Below are positions 42,801 through 55,600 of a stretch of 64,000 nucleotides of DNA, in pieces (positions within the stretch are counted from its first letter, which is position 1; every line of letters starts with the position of its first letter). Source of the stretch: Anodontia alba. Taxonomy: Eukaryota > Mollusca > Bivalvia > Lucinida > Lucinidae. The position numbers and the translations under genes are program-made. The stretch lies in the NCBI GenBank assembly GCA_964016985.1, contig OZ024826.1, positions 44,504,978 to 44,568,977 on the forward strand, written 5' to 3'. Under the pieces are notes generated by a model. That model was not told the origin of the DNA. It did not search any database and saw only the letters and a program-made list of their open reading frames with translations.

Positions 42801-44926
42801 TGCCTTTAATATGGCTGAATCTTTGCATATATCTTCGGGAAAAGGAGGGCTACCAAAATTGCTAAAATAATGGTCGTACATTGACATTTGACCTTTTTAC
42901 GTTTAGGTCGATTTTGCTTCCTTATGCATTTGTATGGGAAAAATGTTCAGAATTTCAAACAACTTCTCCTCTGGAGCCTCTGGGCCAATTTTGCTCAAAT
43001 TTCTTATTAAGCCTCCTTAGGTAGAGGGAACAAAAGATTGCTAAAATGGTCACGGTTCGTTGACCAAGATGGGCGCCATGCCCATATATGGTAAAAACCT
43101 TTATAAATCTTCTTCTCTAGAACCGAGGATGCTTTGGGGCTGAATGTTTGCATAAATCATTGGGGACAGGGGGTCTACCAAAGTTGCTAAAATAATGGTC
43201 ATACATTGACATTTGACCTTTTTACGGCAAGGTCAAGTTGCTTCCTTATGCATTTGCATGGGAAAAAACATTTAAAAATCTTATTCTCCAAAACGGAGGA
43301 TGGCTTGTGGCTGAATCTTTGCATATATCATCTGGAACGGGCGGTCTACCAAAGTTGCTAAAATAATTGTCATAGATTGACATTTAACTTTTTTACGGCG
43401 AGGTCAAGTTTGCTTCTGTATGCATTTGTATGGTCCCCATACATTTGTATGGAAAAAATGTTGATAATTTCAAATGGCTTTTCCCCTGAAGCCTCCTGGC
43501 CAGTGTTGCTCAAATTTCATGTGGAGCCTCTGTGGGTAGGAGAATGAAAGATTGCTGAAATGTGTATTGATAGTTATTCAAATGATCATGCGCCATTGAC
43601 TGTCAGGCCCATATATTCTTCTTCAAAACTAAGAACTGCCCAATTGATGATATTTTCATTAGTTGCGATGATAGGATTGGAAAAATGTTGCATAACATCT
43701 GCATGTCTGCAGTGGCTATGTCACTCAGGTGAGTGAATCGTGGCCCGTGGGCCTCTTGTTTTCCCTAAATATCTGTATAGAAAACTAGATTTCAATATAA
43801 CATTGCAGAAATGTTTCTTATTTTACCCTCATTCAAGGTTGTTCAAGCCGTCATGATTCGTCAAAAAACATGGCCGCCAGGGTTGGGGATGTGGACTTAT
43901 TTTCCCTATATATCTATATAGAAAACTTTAAAAATCTTCTTGTCAGAAACCACTGGACTGATTTCATTATAACTTGGCAAAAATGTTTCCTTGGTGACTC
44001 TCTACCAAGATTGTTCATGTAATTGTGATTTGTCAAAAAACATCACTGCTAGTGGGTGGGGCTTATTTTCCATATATACCTGTATCTATATATAGAAAAC
44101 TAAAAAATCTGTGTCAGAAACCAATGGACCGATTTCAATATAACTTGGCAAGAATGTTTCTTTGGTGACCCTCTACCAAGATTGTTCAAACAGTTATGAT
44201 TCGTCAAAAAACATGGCCGCTTAGGGGGCGGGCTTATTTTCCCTATATATCTATATAAAAAACTTTAAAAATCTTTTGGTAAGAAACCTTTGGACCGAGT
44301 TCAATGTAACCCTCTACCAAGATTGTTCAAGCCTTCATGATACGTCAAAAAACATGGCCCCCAGGGGGCGGGGCTTATTTTCCATATATATCTGTATAGA
44401 ATACTCTTCTTGTCAAATACCTCCTGACCGATTTCAATAATGCTTTAGTAACCCTCTATCAAGAATGTTTAAGCAATCCTGATTTGTCAAAAAACATGGC
44501 TGCTAGGGGGTGGGGCTTATTCCCAATATATATCTATATATAGAAAACTTTAAAAATCTTTTTGTCAGAAATCACTGAACTGATTTCAATTTAACTTGGC
44601 AGGAATGTTCCTTTGGTTACCCTCTACCAAGTTTGTTCAAGCTGTCATGATTCGTCCAAAAAAAAAAAAAAAATGGCCGTTAGGGGGTAGGGCTTATACA
44701 TGTAGCAAGATAAAACACTTTAAAAATCTTTTTGTCAGAAACCACTGGACCAATTTCAAAATAACTTGGCAGAACTGTTTCTTTGGTGACCTTCTTTCAA
44801 GATTAAGTGCAGGGCTATAAAATTTATACATAAATTTTAGAGCAGTGAACTTGACTGAATCTTCAACAGTAAGTATGCAAAGCTGTTTGCTCAAGTGAGC
44901 GATATAGGACCATCATGGTCCTCTTG
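39887..44926 (+). mobile_element. Helentron-like element A3 (complete) with nested element B1
   Basis: 5' AGCTCACCTGAGC at 39887 with the leader; monomers from about 40130 to 41878; interruption by B1; monomers again from 43759 to about 44800. The 3' end is TTTGCTCAAGTGAGCGATAT, hairpin GGACCATCATGGTCC and CTCTTG at 44926. Without B1 it is about 3.2 kb. Family A monomers in the first half are the best preserved in the window. Confidence 0.85.
41879..43758 (+). mobile_element. Helentron-like element B1 (complete), nested in A3
   Basis: 5' AGCTCACCTGAGCTCTGCTC forms a short hairpin. The 3' end is CACTCAGGTGAGTGAATCG, hairpin GGCCCGTGGGCC (43742-43753) and CTCTTG at 43758. Internally a ~500-bp higher-order unit repeats at about 41962, 42463, 42962 and 43464, each built of three ~166-bp subunits. 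It carries GACCAAGATGGCCGCC-type blocks. It sits at CTTATT^TTCC of a family A monomer. Confidence 0.85.
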
Positions 44927-46247
44927 TTCTTATTTCTGGATGAAAATTTATGTTTTATGTATTATGTTAAAAGCACCTCCATGGGAAGCTTTAATGAGTA
45001 TTCAGAACACGTCTTCATCGAGAAATTAGAAAAGAGAGACTTTCTTCTCTGTGCAATGTCTTTTGAACAAATTTGGTAGTGGGGTCATCTGTTTTCTCTG
45101 AAAACATTGTTCTTGTATAATTTGTTCAGAACCCTTTTTGTGATTTACTTAATTCTTGCTTGCCGAAAAGCTTCTGCCGACAACATTTTGAAATATCTTT
45201 TTTAATTTTAATCATCCTTAGGGTCAATTAGCATGAGATGTTTAAACCTTTGAGGTATTGGATATGATGTGATACCCACCAGAGAATACCAATATTGACC
45301 GAGGCAGTAGCCAGAGTCAACAATGGGGATTCAGTGGTGGATAGCAATGTCATATCTGATAACTCAGTAGTCAACAATTGTTTTATTATATGTAACCAGC
45401 CATGAGATTTTGGGTCCAAATGAGGTCCATGGGGCAAAATGAGATAGTGGTATTTTCTGGCAGGGTTATAACCCAGGAGTCCGCATATAAATTTTATACC
45501 ACTATTGAAGTACTTTTGGAGATATAACCAAAAGTTTGAAAGACCCAAGATTGTGAGTTCTTGCGTTACGGCTTCCATAATACTTATATTTTGTGTTTTG
45601 TTTTGATATCTTTCTGCTAAGAAATCGTGCAGATTGTGGGAAGTGACATATGGCAGAATGCTTACACCTGTGTTCCCACTTACAAAAAATAGTAAAAACC
45701 TTAACAGAAAAAGAGCATGCCTGCTGCATTGAACGGTTGTCATGGAAACCAGTGTTTAAGATTTCAACAATAAGGGCACATTGAGTTTACATGATTGGTT
45801 ATGATGTTCCAAAAGAAGATAAATTTCTGTGGTGTATTAGTTTTCTCATAAATAGAAGTTTTCAAGTTTGTTCCAAAGACTGTATGATAAGAAATATCAG
45901 TCAATAAATTGTCACCTTTCTTAGTAGCTCAATGACACCCCAGCAGCCATTTCAGTAGTGGGTTAAAAATAGACATTTTCAAATGCCATTGTCTCCTTTA
46001 ATAAAAGGGATAGGAACTACTGTGCAATGTAAATGAAAATCACCTCTTGATAATTACCACAAAAAAAAGCATTATAATGGTCACCAAAGCAACCAAACTT
46101 GTGTACCGTCACAACCATCACAAAATAGACTTTTGAAGGACAATTATCTGTAATCAGCAAAACCGGATAAGAAATTTTTCAAGTGGATCAACATAATCAA
46201 TATCCATAATATAATTACACATAATAAAATGCTCATCAAGTATTATT
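44927..46247. other. Non-coding stretch with one unassigned 171-codon frame
   Basis: The minus strand 45743-45228 is open for 171 codons from a Met, with a hydrophobic N-terminal segment (ALFLLRFLLFFVSG). No domain, splice context or repeat identity supports it, and it lies in AT-rich DNA. Nothing else was recognised. Confidence 0.3.
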
Positions 46248-46795
46248 AGCTCACCTGAGCCGAAGGCTCAAGGTGAGGTATTGTGATCACTCACTGTCCG
46301 TCGTCGTCGTCCGTCTGTCAGTCTGTCCACAATCTTTAAACAACATCTCCTCCTTAACCACTGATTGGAATTTGACCAAACTTCACAGGAATGATCCTTG
46401 GTTGGTCCTCTTTCAAAGTTGTTCAAATGGTTCCGGTCCATTGCATATCTAGGTCACAGGAGCTAAAAATAGATTTTTTAACTAAAAACTTAAAAAATTT
46501 TCTTATCAGAAACCACTGGACAGATTTCCATATAATTTTGCAGAAATGTTCCTTTGGTGACCCTCTACCAAGATTGTTCAAGCCATTTGGATTCGTCAAA
46601 AAACTAGCTGCCAGGGGGCGGGGCTTATTTTCCCTATATATCTATATAGAAAACTTTAAAAATCTTCTTGTCAGAAACCACTGGACCGATTTCAGTATAA
46701 CTTTGCAGAAATGTTCCTTTGGTGACCCTCTACCAAACTTGTACAAGCCATTTGGATTTGTCAAAAAACATGGCCACCAGGGGGCGGGGCTTATT

Positions 46796-48791
46796 AGCTC
46801 ACCATGAGCACGAAGTGCTCATGGTGAGCTATTGTGGTCAGTCAATGTCCGTCGTCCGTCTTGCGTCGTCTGTGGTGCATCGTCAACAACTGCTTTAAAA
46901 GCCTACTCCTCCTACACCCCTGGGCCAATTGACTTGATACTTGGTAGGAAGCATCGGGGTAACTTGTAGATCAAAAATAGCTAACATCGTTCGATCGGAA
47001 ATCCAAGGTGGCCGCCATCTTGAAAATCTATTTTTCGCTTCTTCTCCTGAACCGAAAGGCCAATTGACTCCAAACTTCCTAGGAAGCATCAAGATGACTT
47101 GTAGATCAGAAAAAGCTAAAATCGTGCTAATCGGAAATCTAAGATGGCCGCCATGGCCGCCATCTTGAAAATCTATTTTTTCGCATCTTCTCCTGAACCG
47201 AAAGGCCAGTTGACTCCAAACTTGCTAGGAAGCATCAGGGTGACTTGTAGATCAAAAGTAGCTAAAATCGTGCCGATCGGAAATCCAAGATGGCCAACAT
47301 GGCCGCCATCTTGAAAATCTATTTTTCGCTTCTTCTCCTGAACCGAAAGGCCAATTGACTCCAAACTTCCTAGGAAGCATCAAGATGACTTGTAGATCAG
47401 AAAAAGCTAAAATCGTGCTAATTGGAAATCTAAGCTGGCCGCCATGGCCGCCATCTTGAAAATCTATTTTTTCACATCTTCTCCTGAACCGAAAGGCCAG
47501 TTGACTCCAAACTTGCTAGGAAGCATCAGGGTGACTTGTAGATCAAAAGTAGCTAAAATCGTGCCGATCGGAAATCCAAGATGGCCACCATGGCCGCCAT
47601 CTTGAAAATCTATTTTTCGCTTTTTCTCCTGAACCGGAAGGCCAATTGACTTCAAACTTGCTAGGAAGCATCAGGGTGACTTGTAGATCAAAAATAGCTA
47701 AAATCGTGCCAATCGAAAATCCAAGATGGCCCCCATGGCAGCCATCTTGATATTCTATTTTTCGCTTCTACTCCTAAACACAAAAGCCAATGGACTCCAT
47801 TGGTAGGAAGCATTGGGGTGACATAGATCAAAAATAGCTAAAATTGTGCCGATCGGAAATCCAAGATGGCTGCCAGGGCAGCCATCTTGAAAATCTATTT
47901 TTCGCTTCTTCTCCTGAACCGAAAGGCCAGTTGACTCCAAACTTGCTAGGAAGCATCAGGGTGACTTGTAGATAAAAAATAGCTAAAATCATGCCGATCC
48001 GAAATCCAGGATGGGCGCCATGGCAGCCATCTTGAAAATCTATTTTTCTCTTCTTCTCCTGAACCGAAAGGCCAGTTGACTCAAAACTTGGTAGGAAGCA
48101 TTTGGGTGACTTGTAGATCAAAAATAGCTAAAATCATGCCGATCGTAAATCCAAGATGGCCACCATGGCGGCTGTCTTGAAAATCTAAATTTCGCTTCTT
48201 CTCCTAAACCCAAAAGTCATTTGACTCGAAACTTAGTAGGAAGCATTTGGGTGACTTGTAGATCAAAAATAGCTAAAATCGTTCTGATCCAAAATCCCAG
48301 ATGGCCACCATGGCAGCGATCTTGAAAATCTATATTTAGCTTCTTCTCCTGAACCAAAAGGCCAATTGACTCCAAACTTGTTAGGAGACATTGGGGTGAC
48401 TTGTAGATGAAAAATAGCTTAAATCGTGCCAATCTGATATCCAAGATGGCCGTCATGGCAGCCATCTCGAAAGTCTATTTTTTGCTTCTTCTTTTGAACC
48501 TAAAGGCCAGTTGACTCGAAACTTTGGGCAGCATTGGGGTGACTCGTAGATCAAAAATAGCTAAAATAGTGCTGATCGTAAAACCAAGCTGGCCGCCATT
48601 TAGAGTTTGTGTAAATGATCACACTACATTGACTGGCACGCCATATTATTCTTCTTCAAAATTAAGAACTGCTAAAATGATGATCTTTTCATTAGTTGGG
48701 ATGACAGGATTGGAAAAATGTTGCATAACATCTGCATATCTGCTGTAGCTATATCACTCAGGTGAGCGACCCGTGGCCCGTGGGCCTCTTG
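46796..48791 (+). mobile_element. Helentron-like element C1 (complete), nested in A4
   Basis: The 5' end is a perfect 16-bp hairpin, AGCTCACCATGAGCAC-GAA-GTGCTCATGGTGAGCT (46796-46830). About twelve ~145-bp monomers follow, each with CCAAGATGGCCGCCATGG and GCCGCCATCTTGAAAATC blocks. The 3' end is CACTCAGGTGAGCGACCCG, hairpin GGCCCGTGGGCC and CTCTTG at 48791. The end is shared with B1, while the start and monomers differ. Short minus-strand frames are repeat translations. Confidence 0.85.
47011..47022 (-). promoter_or_regulatory. YY1-like motif, example of those repeated in C1
   Basis: GCCGCCATCTTG, the reverse complement of the YY1 consensus CAAGATGGCGGC, is exact here and at 47156-47167, 47302-47313, 47447-47458 and 47593-47604. 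Degenerate copies occur in the other C1 monomers. Binding is an inference from the motif only. Confidence 0.45.
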
Positions 48792-50370
48792 TTTTCCCTA
48801 TATATCTATTTAGAAAACTTTAAAAATCTTCTTGTCAGAAACCACTGGACTGATTTCCATATAATTTTGCAGGCATGTTCCTTTGGTGATCCTCTACCAA
48901 GATTGTTCAAGCCATTTGGATTCGTCAAAAAACATGGCCGCCAGGGGGCGGGGCTTATTTTCCCTATATATCTGTATAGAAAGTTTTAAAAATCTTCTTG
49001 TCAGAAACCACTGGACCGATTTCCATATAATTTTGCAGAAATGTTCCTTTGATGATCCTCTACCAAGATTGTTCCAGCCATTTGGATTTGTCAAAAAACA
49101 TGGTCACCAGGGGGCGGGGCTTAGTTTCACTATGTATCTATATAGAAAACTTTAAAAATCTTCTTGTCAGAAACCACAGGACGGGTTGCGATATAATTTG
49201 GAAGAAATGTTCCTTTGGTGATCCCTACCAAAGTTGTTCAAGCCATTTGGATTCATCAAAAAACATGCCTGCCAGGGGGCGGGGCTTATTTTCCCTATAT
49301 ATCTATATAGAAAACTTTAAAAATCTTCTTGTCAGAAACCACTGGACCGATTTCAATATCATTTTGCAGCAATGTTCTTTTGGTGATCCTCTACCAAGAT
49401 TGTTCAAGCCATTAGGATTTGTCAAAAAACATGGCCGCCAGGGGGTGGGGCTTATTTCCCTATATATCTATATAGAAAACTTAAAAAATCTTCTTGTCAG
49501 AAATCACTGGACCTATTTCCATATAATTTTGCTTTGGTGATCCTATACCAAGATTGTTCAAGCCATTTGAAAAAATCTTCTTGTCAGAGACCACTGGACA
49601 AATTGCAATATAATTTGGCAGAAATGTTCCTTTGGTGATCCTCTACCAAAATTATTCAAGTCATTTGGATTCGTCAAAAAACATGGCTGCCAGAGGGCGG
49701 GGCTTATTTTCCCTATATACATGCATCTTCATAGAAAACTTAAAAAATCTTCTTGTCAGAAACCACAGGACGGGTTGCGATATAATTTGGAAGAAATGTT
49801 CCTTTGGTGATTCTCTACCAAAGTTGTTCAAGCCATTTGGATTTGTCAAAAAACATAGCCCCCAGGGGGCTAGGCTTATTTTCCCTATATGTCTGCATAG
49901 AAAACTTTAAAAATCTTCTTGTCAGAAACTACTGGACAAAATGCAATATAATTTGGCGGAAATGTTCCTTTGGTGATCCTCTGCCAAGATTGTTCAAGCC
50001 ATTTGGATTCGTCAAAAAACATGGCCACCAGAGGGTGGGGCTTATTTTCCCTATATATTTGTATAGAAAACTTTAAAAATCTTCTTGTCAGAAACCGATT
50101 TCATTATAACTTGGCAAAAATGTTTGTTTGGTGACCCTCTAACAAGATTGTTCAAGTAATCGTGATTCTTCAAGAAACATGGCCACTAGGGGTAGGGGCT
50201 TATTTTCCCCATATATCTATATAGAAAACTTTAAAAATCTTCTTGTCAAAAACCAATGAACCAATTTCAATATTACTCGGCAGGAATGTTTCTTTGGTGA
50301 CCCTCTTCCAAGGTTGTTCAAGCCGTCATGATTCATCAAAATATATGGCTGCAAGGGGGTGGGGCTTATT

Positions 50371-50921
50371 AGCTCACCTGAGCAGAAGGCTCAAGGTGAG
50401 CTATTGTGATCACTCACTGTCCGTCGTTGTTGTTGTCCCCCTCTCCATCCACAATTTTCAAACAACATCTCCTCCTAAACCACTGATTGGATTTGACCAA
50501 ACTTCACAGGATTGATCCTTGGTTAGTCCTCTTTCAAAGTGGTTCAAATGGTTCTGGTCCATTGCATATCTAGGTCACAGGAGCTAAAAATAGACCTTTT
50601 TAACTAAAAACTTAAAAAATCTACTTGTCAGAAACCACTGGACCGATTTCCATATAATTTTGCAGAAATGTTCCTTTGGTGACCCTCTACCAAGATTGTT
50701 CAAGCCAGTTGGATTTGTCAAAAAACATGGCTGCCAGGGGCCCGGGCTTATTTTCTCTATATATCTATATAGAAAACTTTAAAAATCTTCTTGCCAGAAA
50801 CCACTGGACTGATTTCAATATAATTTTGCAGAACTGTTCCTTTAGTGATCCTCTACCAAGATTGTTCAAGCCATTTGGATTCATCAAAAAACATGGCCGC
50901 CAGGGGTCGGGGCTTATTTTT
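50371..50921 (+). mobile_element. Helentron-like element A5 (head and three monomers)
   Basis: AGCTCACCTGAGC begins exactly after GGGGCTTATT of an A4 monomer. The leader has TTGTTGTTGTCCCCCTC in place of the usual GTCC repeats. Monomers continue to 50921, where the A6 head starts. No 3' end. Confidence 0.75.
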
Positions 50922-52660
50922 AGCTCACCTGAGCTGAAAGCTCAAGGTGAACTTTTGTGATCACTCACCGTCCGTCGTCGTCATCGTCCGTATGTCCGTC
51001 CGTCCGTCAGTCCACAATCTTTAAACAACATCTCCTCCCACAATCTTTAAACAACATCTCCTCCTAAACCACTGATTGGATTTTGACCAAATTTCACAGG
51101 AATGATCCTTGGTTGGTCATCTTTCAAAGTTGATCGAATGGATCCGGTCCACTGCATATCTAGGTCACAGGAGCTAAAAATAGATTTTTTAACTAAAAAC
51201 TTAAAAAATCTTCTTGTCAGAAACCACTGGACCAATTTCAATATAATTTTGCAGAAATGTTCCTTTGGTGATCCTCAACCAAGATTGTTCAAGCTATTCG
51301 GATTCGTCCAAAAAAACATGGCCGCCAGGGGGCGGGGCTTATTTTCCCTATATATCTGTATAGAAAACTTAAAAAATCTTCTTGTCAGAAACCACTGGAC
51401 CAATTTCAATATAATTTTGCACAAATGTTCCTTTGGTGATCCTCTACCAAGATTGTTCAAGCCATTCAGATTCGTCAAAAAACATGGCCGCCATTGGGCG
51501 GGGCTTATTTTCCCTATGTATCTATATAGAAAACTTTAAAACTCTTCTTGTCAGAAACCACATGACCGATTTCAATGTAATTTTGCAGAAATGTTCCTTT
51601 GGTGATCCTCTACCAAGATTGTTCAAGCCATTTGGATTTGTCAAAAAACATGGCCGCCAGAGGGCGGGGCTTATTTTCCCTATATATCTGTATAGAAAAC
51701 TTTAAAAATCTTGTCAGAAACCACTGGACTGATTTCAATATAATTTTGCAGAAATGTTCCTTTGGTGATCCTCTAACAAGATTGATCAAGCCATTTGGAT
51801 TTGTCAAAAAACATGGCCGCTAGGGGGCGGGGCTTATTTTCCCTATATATATATATATATAGAAAACTTTAAAAATCTTCTTGTCAGAAACCGCAGGGCT
51901 GATTTCCATATAATTTTGCAGAAATGTTCCTTTGGTGATCCTCTACCTAGATTATTCAGGCCATTTGGATTCGTCAGAAAACATGGCCGCCAGGGGGCGG
52001 GGCTTATTTCCCTATATATCTATATAGAAAACTTTAAAAATCTTCTTGTCCGAAACCACTGGACCAATTTCAATATAATTTTGCAAAAATGTTCCTTTAG
52101 TGATCCTCTACCAAGATTGTTCAAGCCATTTGGATTTGTCAAAAAACATGGCTGCCAGGGGGCGGGGCATAATTTCCCTATATATCTATATAGAAAACTT
52201 TAAAAATCTTCTTGTCTGAAACCACTGGACCGATTTCCATATAATTTTGCAGAAATGTTCCTTTGGTGATCCTCTACCAAGATTGTTCGAGCCATTTCGA
52301 TTAGTCAAAAAACATGGCCGCCAGGGGGGGCGGGGCTTATTTTCCCTATATATCTATATTGAAAAATGTAAAAATCGTCTTGTCCGAAACCACTGGACTG
52401 ATTTCCATATAATTTTGCAAAAATGTTCCTTTGGTGATCCTCTACCAAGATTGTTCAAGCCATTTGGATTTGTCAAAAAACATTGCCACCAGAGGGCAGG
52501 GCTTATTTTCCCTATATATCTATATAGAAAACTTAAAAAATCTTCTTGTCAGAAACCACTGGACCAACTTCAATATAATTTTGCAGAAATGTTTCTTTGG
52601 TGATCCTCTACCAAGATTGTTTGAGCCATTTGGATTCGTCAAAAACATGGCTGCCAGGGT
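50922..52660 (+). mobile_element. Helentron-like element A6 (head and ~9 monomers, 3' interrupted)
   Basis: AGCTCACCTGAGC starts after GGGGCTTATTTTT of an A5 monomer. The leader contains a 34-bp duplication (CACAATCTTTAAACAACATC twice at 51012-51062). Monomers are very similar to each other. At about 52660 the last monomer stops at CATGGCTGCCAGGG, where the satellite block begins. The same monomer position resumes at 57360. Confidence 0.8.
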
Positions 52661-55600
52661 AGATACTGCATAAAAACCACGCAGGTTTTTTTTGGGCACG
52701 TTTTTTTCTCCGTAACAGAAACAGATGAAACAATTAAAATATATAAGGAATACTCTAAAATGGACTGAAAAAGAATGAAACAAATGAAACAGACCAATAG
52801 CAGTTCTCACTGATGGTCTGTTTCATGCGTTTCATTTGTTACGAAACAGGATGAAACAGTTCAAACACCTTGGTCAGTGCTTGTTACGAAACAGGGTGTA
52901 ACGTAATGTAACAATGAAACAGATACTTTTCTTAGCCAAGCATTTTTTTTTATAAGCCCATTTCTGTTTCGTAACAAATGAAACAAATAAGATATAGAGG
53001 AAAATCTCTGAAACAGGATGAAACAGACCAAAAGACTTGTTCAAAGCTTGTTACGAAACAGGGTGAAACGAAATGTAACAATGAAACATTCTTCTTTTTT
53101 TTTTTTTTTTGATAAACCCATTTCTGTTTCGTAACAAATAAAACAATTATGATATATAGTGAAAACTCTGAAACAGGATGAAACAGACCAAAAAATTTAA
53201 AATATGCTCGTTACGAAACAGAGCGAAATGAAATGAAACGATGAAACATTCATCTTTTTTTTTTATAAACCCCATTTCTGTTTCGTAACAAGTGAAACAA
53301 ATAAGATATAGAGGAAAATCTCTAAAACAGGATGTAACAGACCAAACAATTTGAAATATGCTCGTTACGAAACAGAGTGAAACGGAATGAAACGATGAAA
53401 CATACATCCTTTTTTTTTTATAAACCCATTTCTGTTTCGTAACAAATGAAATGATAAAAATATATAGTGAAAACTCTGAAACAGGATGAAACAGACCAAA
53501 AAATTTAAAATAAGCTTGTTACGAAACAGAGGGAAACGAAATGAAACGATGAAACATTCATCTTTTTTTTTTATTAACCCTTTTCTGTTTCGTAACAAAT
53601 GAAACGAATAAGATATAGTGGAAAATCTGTGAAACAGCATGAAACAGACCAAAAAATTTGAAATATGCTCGTTACGAAACAGAGTAAAACGGAATGAAAT
53701 GATGAAACATACATCTTTTTTTTTTATAAACCCATTTCTGTTTCGTAACAAATGAAACAATTCAGATATATAGGAAAAAACTCTGAAACAGGATGTAACA
53801 GACCAAAAGACTTGTTCAAAGCTCGTTACGAAACAGGGTGAAACGAAATGTAAAAATGAAACATCATCTTTTTTTTTTTATAAACCCATTTCTGTTTTGT
53901 AACAAATGAAATGATAAAGATATATAGTGAAAACTCTGAAACAGGATGAAACAGACCAAAAAATTTAAAAAAAGCTCGTTAGGAAACGGAGTGAAACAAA
54001 ATGAAACAATGAAACATTAATTTTTTTTTTTTTTTAACCAATTTCTGTTTCGTAACAAATGAAACAAATAAGATATAGTGGAAAATCTGTGAAACAGGAT
54101 GAAACAGACCAAACAATTTGAAATATGCTCGTTACGAAACAGAGTAAAACGGAATGAAACAATGAAACATACATCTTTTTTTTTTATAAACCCATTTCTG
54201 TTTCGTAACAAATGAAATGATTAAGATATACTGGAAAAACTCTGAAACAGGATGAAACAGACCAAAAGACTTGTTCAAAGCTCATTAAGAAACAGGGTGA
54301 AACGAAATGTAACAATGAAACATCATCTTTTTTTTTTTTATAAACCCATTTCTGTTTCGTAACAAATGAAACGATTAAGATATATAGTGAAAACTCTGAA
54401 ACAGGATGAAACATACCAAAAAATTGAAAAAAAGCTCGTTACGAAACAGACTGAAACAAAATGAAACAGTGAAACATTCATCTTTTTTTTTTATTAACCC
54501 ATTTCTGTTTCATAACAAATGAAACGAATAAGATATAGTGGAAAATCTGTGAAACAGGATGAAACAGACCAAAAAATTTGAAATATGCTCCTTATGAAAC
54601 AGAGTAAAACAGAATGAAACAATGAAACATACATCTTTTTTTTTTTTATAAACCCATTTCTGTTTAGTAACAAATGAAACGATTAAGGTATACTAGGAAA
54701 ACTCTGAAACAGGATGAAACAGACCAAAAGACTTGTTCAAAGCTCATTACGAAACAGGGTGAAACGAAATGTAACAATGAAACATCATCTCTTTTTTTTT
54801 TATAAACCCATTTCTGTTTCGTAACAAATGAAACGATTAAGATAGTGAAAACTCTGAAACAGGATGTAACAGACCAAAGACTTATTCAAAGCTCGTTACG
54901 AAACAGGGTGAAACGGAATGAAACGATGAAACATACATGTTTTTTTTTTTATAAACCCATTTCTGTTTCGTAACAAATGAAACGATTAAGATATAGAGGA
55001 AAATCTCTGAAACAGAATGAAACTGACCAAACAATTTGAAATATGCTCGTTATGAAACAGAGTGAAACGGAATGAAAAGATGAAACATACATCTTTTTTT
55101 TTTTATAAATCCATTTCTGTTTCGTAACAAATGAAACGAGTAAGATGTATAGGAAAAACTCTGAAACCGGATGTAACAGACCAAAAGATGTTTCATCGTT
55201 TCATTCCGTTTCACCCAGTTTCGTAATGAGCTTTGAACAAGTCTTTTGGTCTGTTACATCCTGTTTCAGAGTTTTTCCTATATATCTTAATTGTTTCATT
55301 TTTTACGAAACAGAAATGGGTTTATAAAAAAAAAAAAGATGAATGTTTCATCATTTCATTTCATTTCACTCTGTTTCGTAATGAGCATAATTTAAATTTT
55401 TTGTTCTGTTTCATCCTGTTTCAGAGTATTCCCTATATATCTTAATCGTTTCATTTGTTACGAAACAGAAATGGGTTTATAAAAAAAAATATGTTTCATC
55501 GTTTCATTCTGTTTCACCCTGTTTTGTAACGAGCTTTGAACAAGTCTTTTGGTCTGTTACATCCTGTTTCAGAATTTTTCCTATATATCTTAATCGTTTC

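Larger units (their letters stand above)
46248..50370 (+). mobile_element. Helentron-like element A4 (5' end and monomers; 3' end missing) with nested C1
   Basis: AGCTCACCTGAGC at 46248, leader with GTCCGTCGTCGTCGTCC, and monomers to 46795. C1 follows; monomers resume at 48792 and run to 50370, where the A5 head begins inside a monomer. No GGACCATCATGGTCC end is found, so A4 is incomplete or continues after A5/A6. Confidence 0.75.

Noticed and set aside
45228..45743. 171-residue minus-strand protein gene
   Set aside because: No domain, no splice or codon evidence, and surrounding DNA is plain AT-rich repeat desert; kept only as an unassigned frame.
46895..48465. Minus-strand frames with KIDFQDGGHGGHLGF-like repeats
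   Set aside because: Translations of the C1 monomer, repeated with its period.
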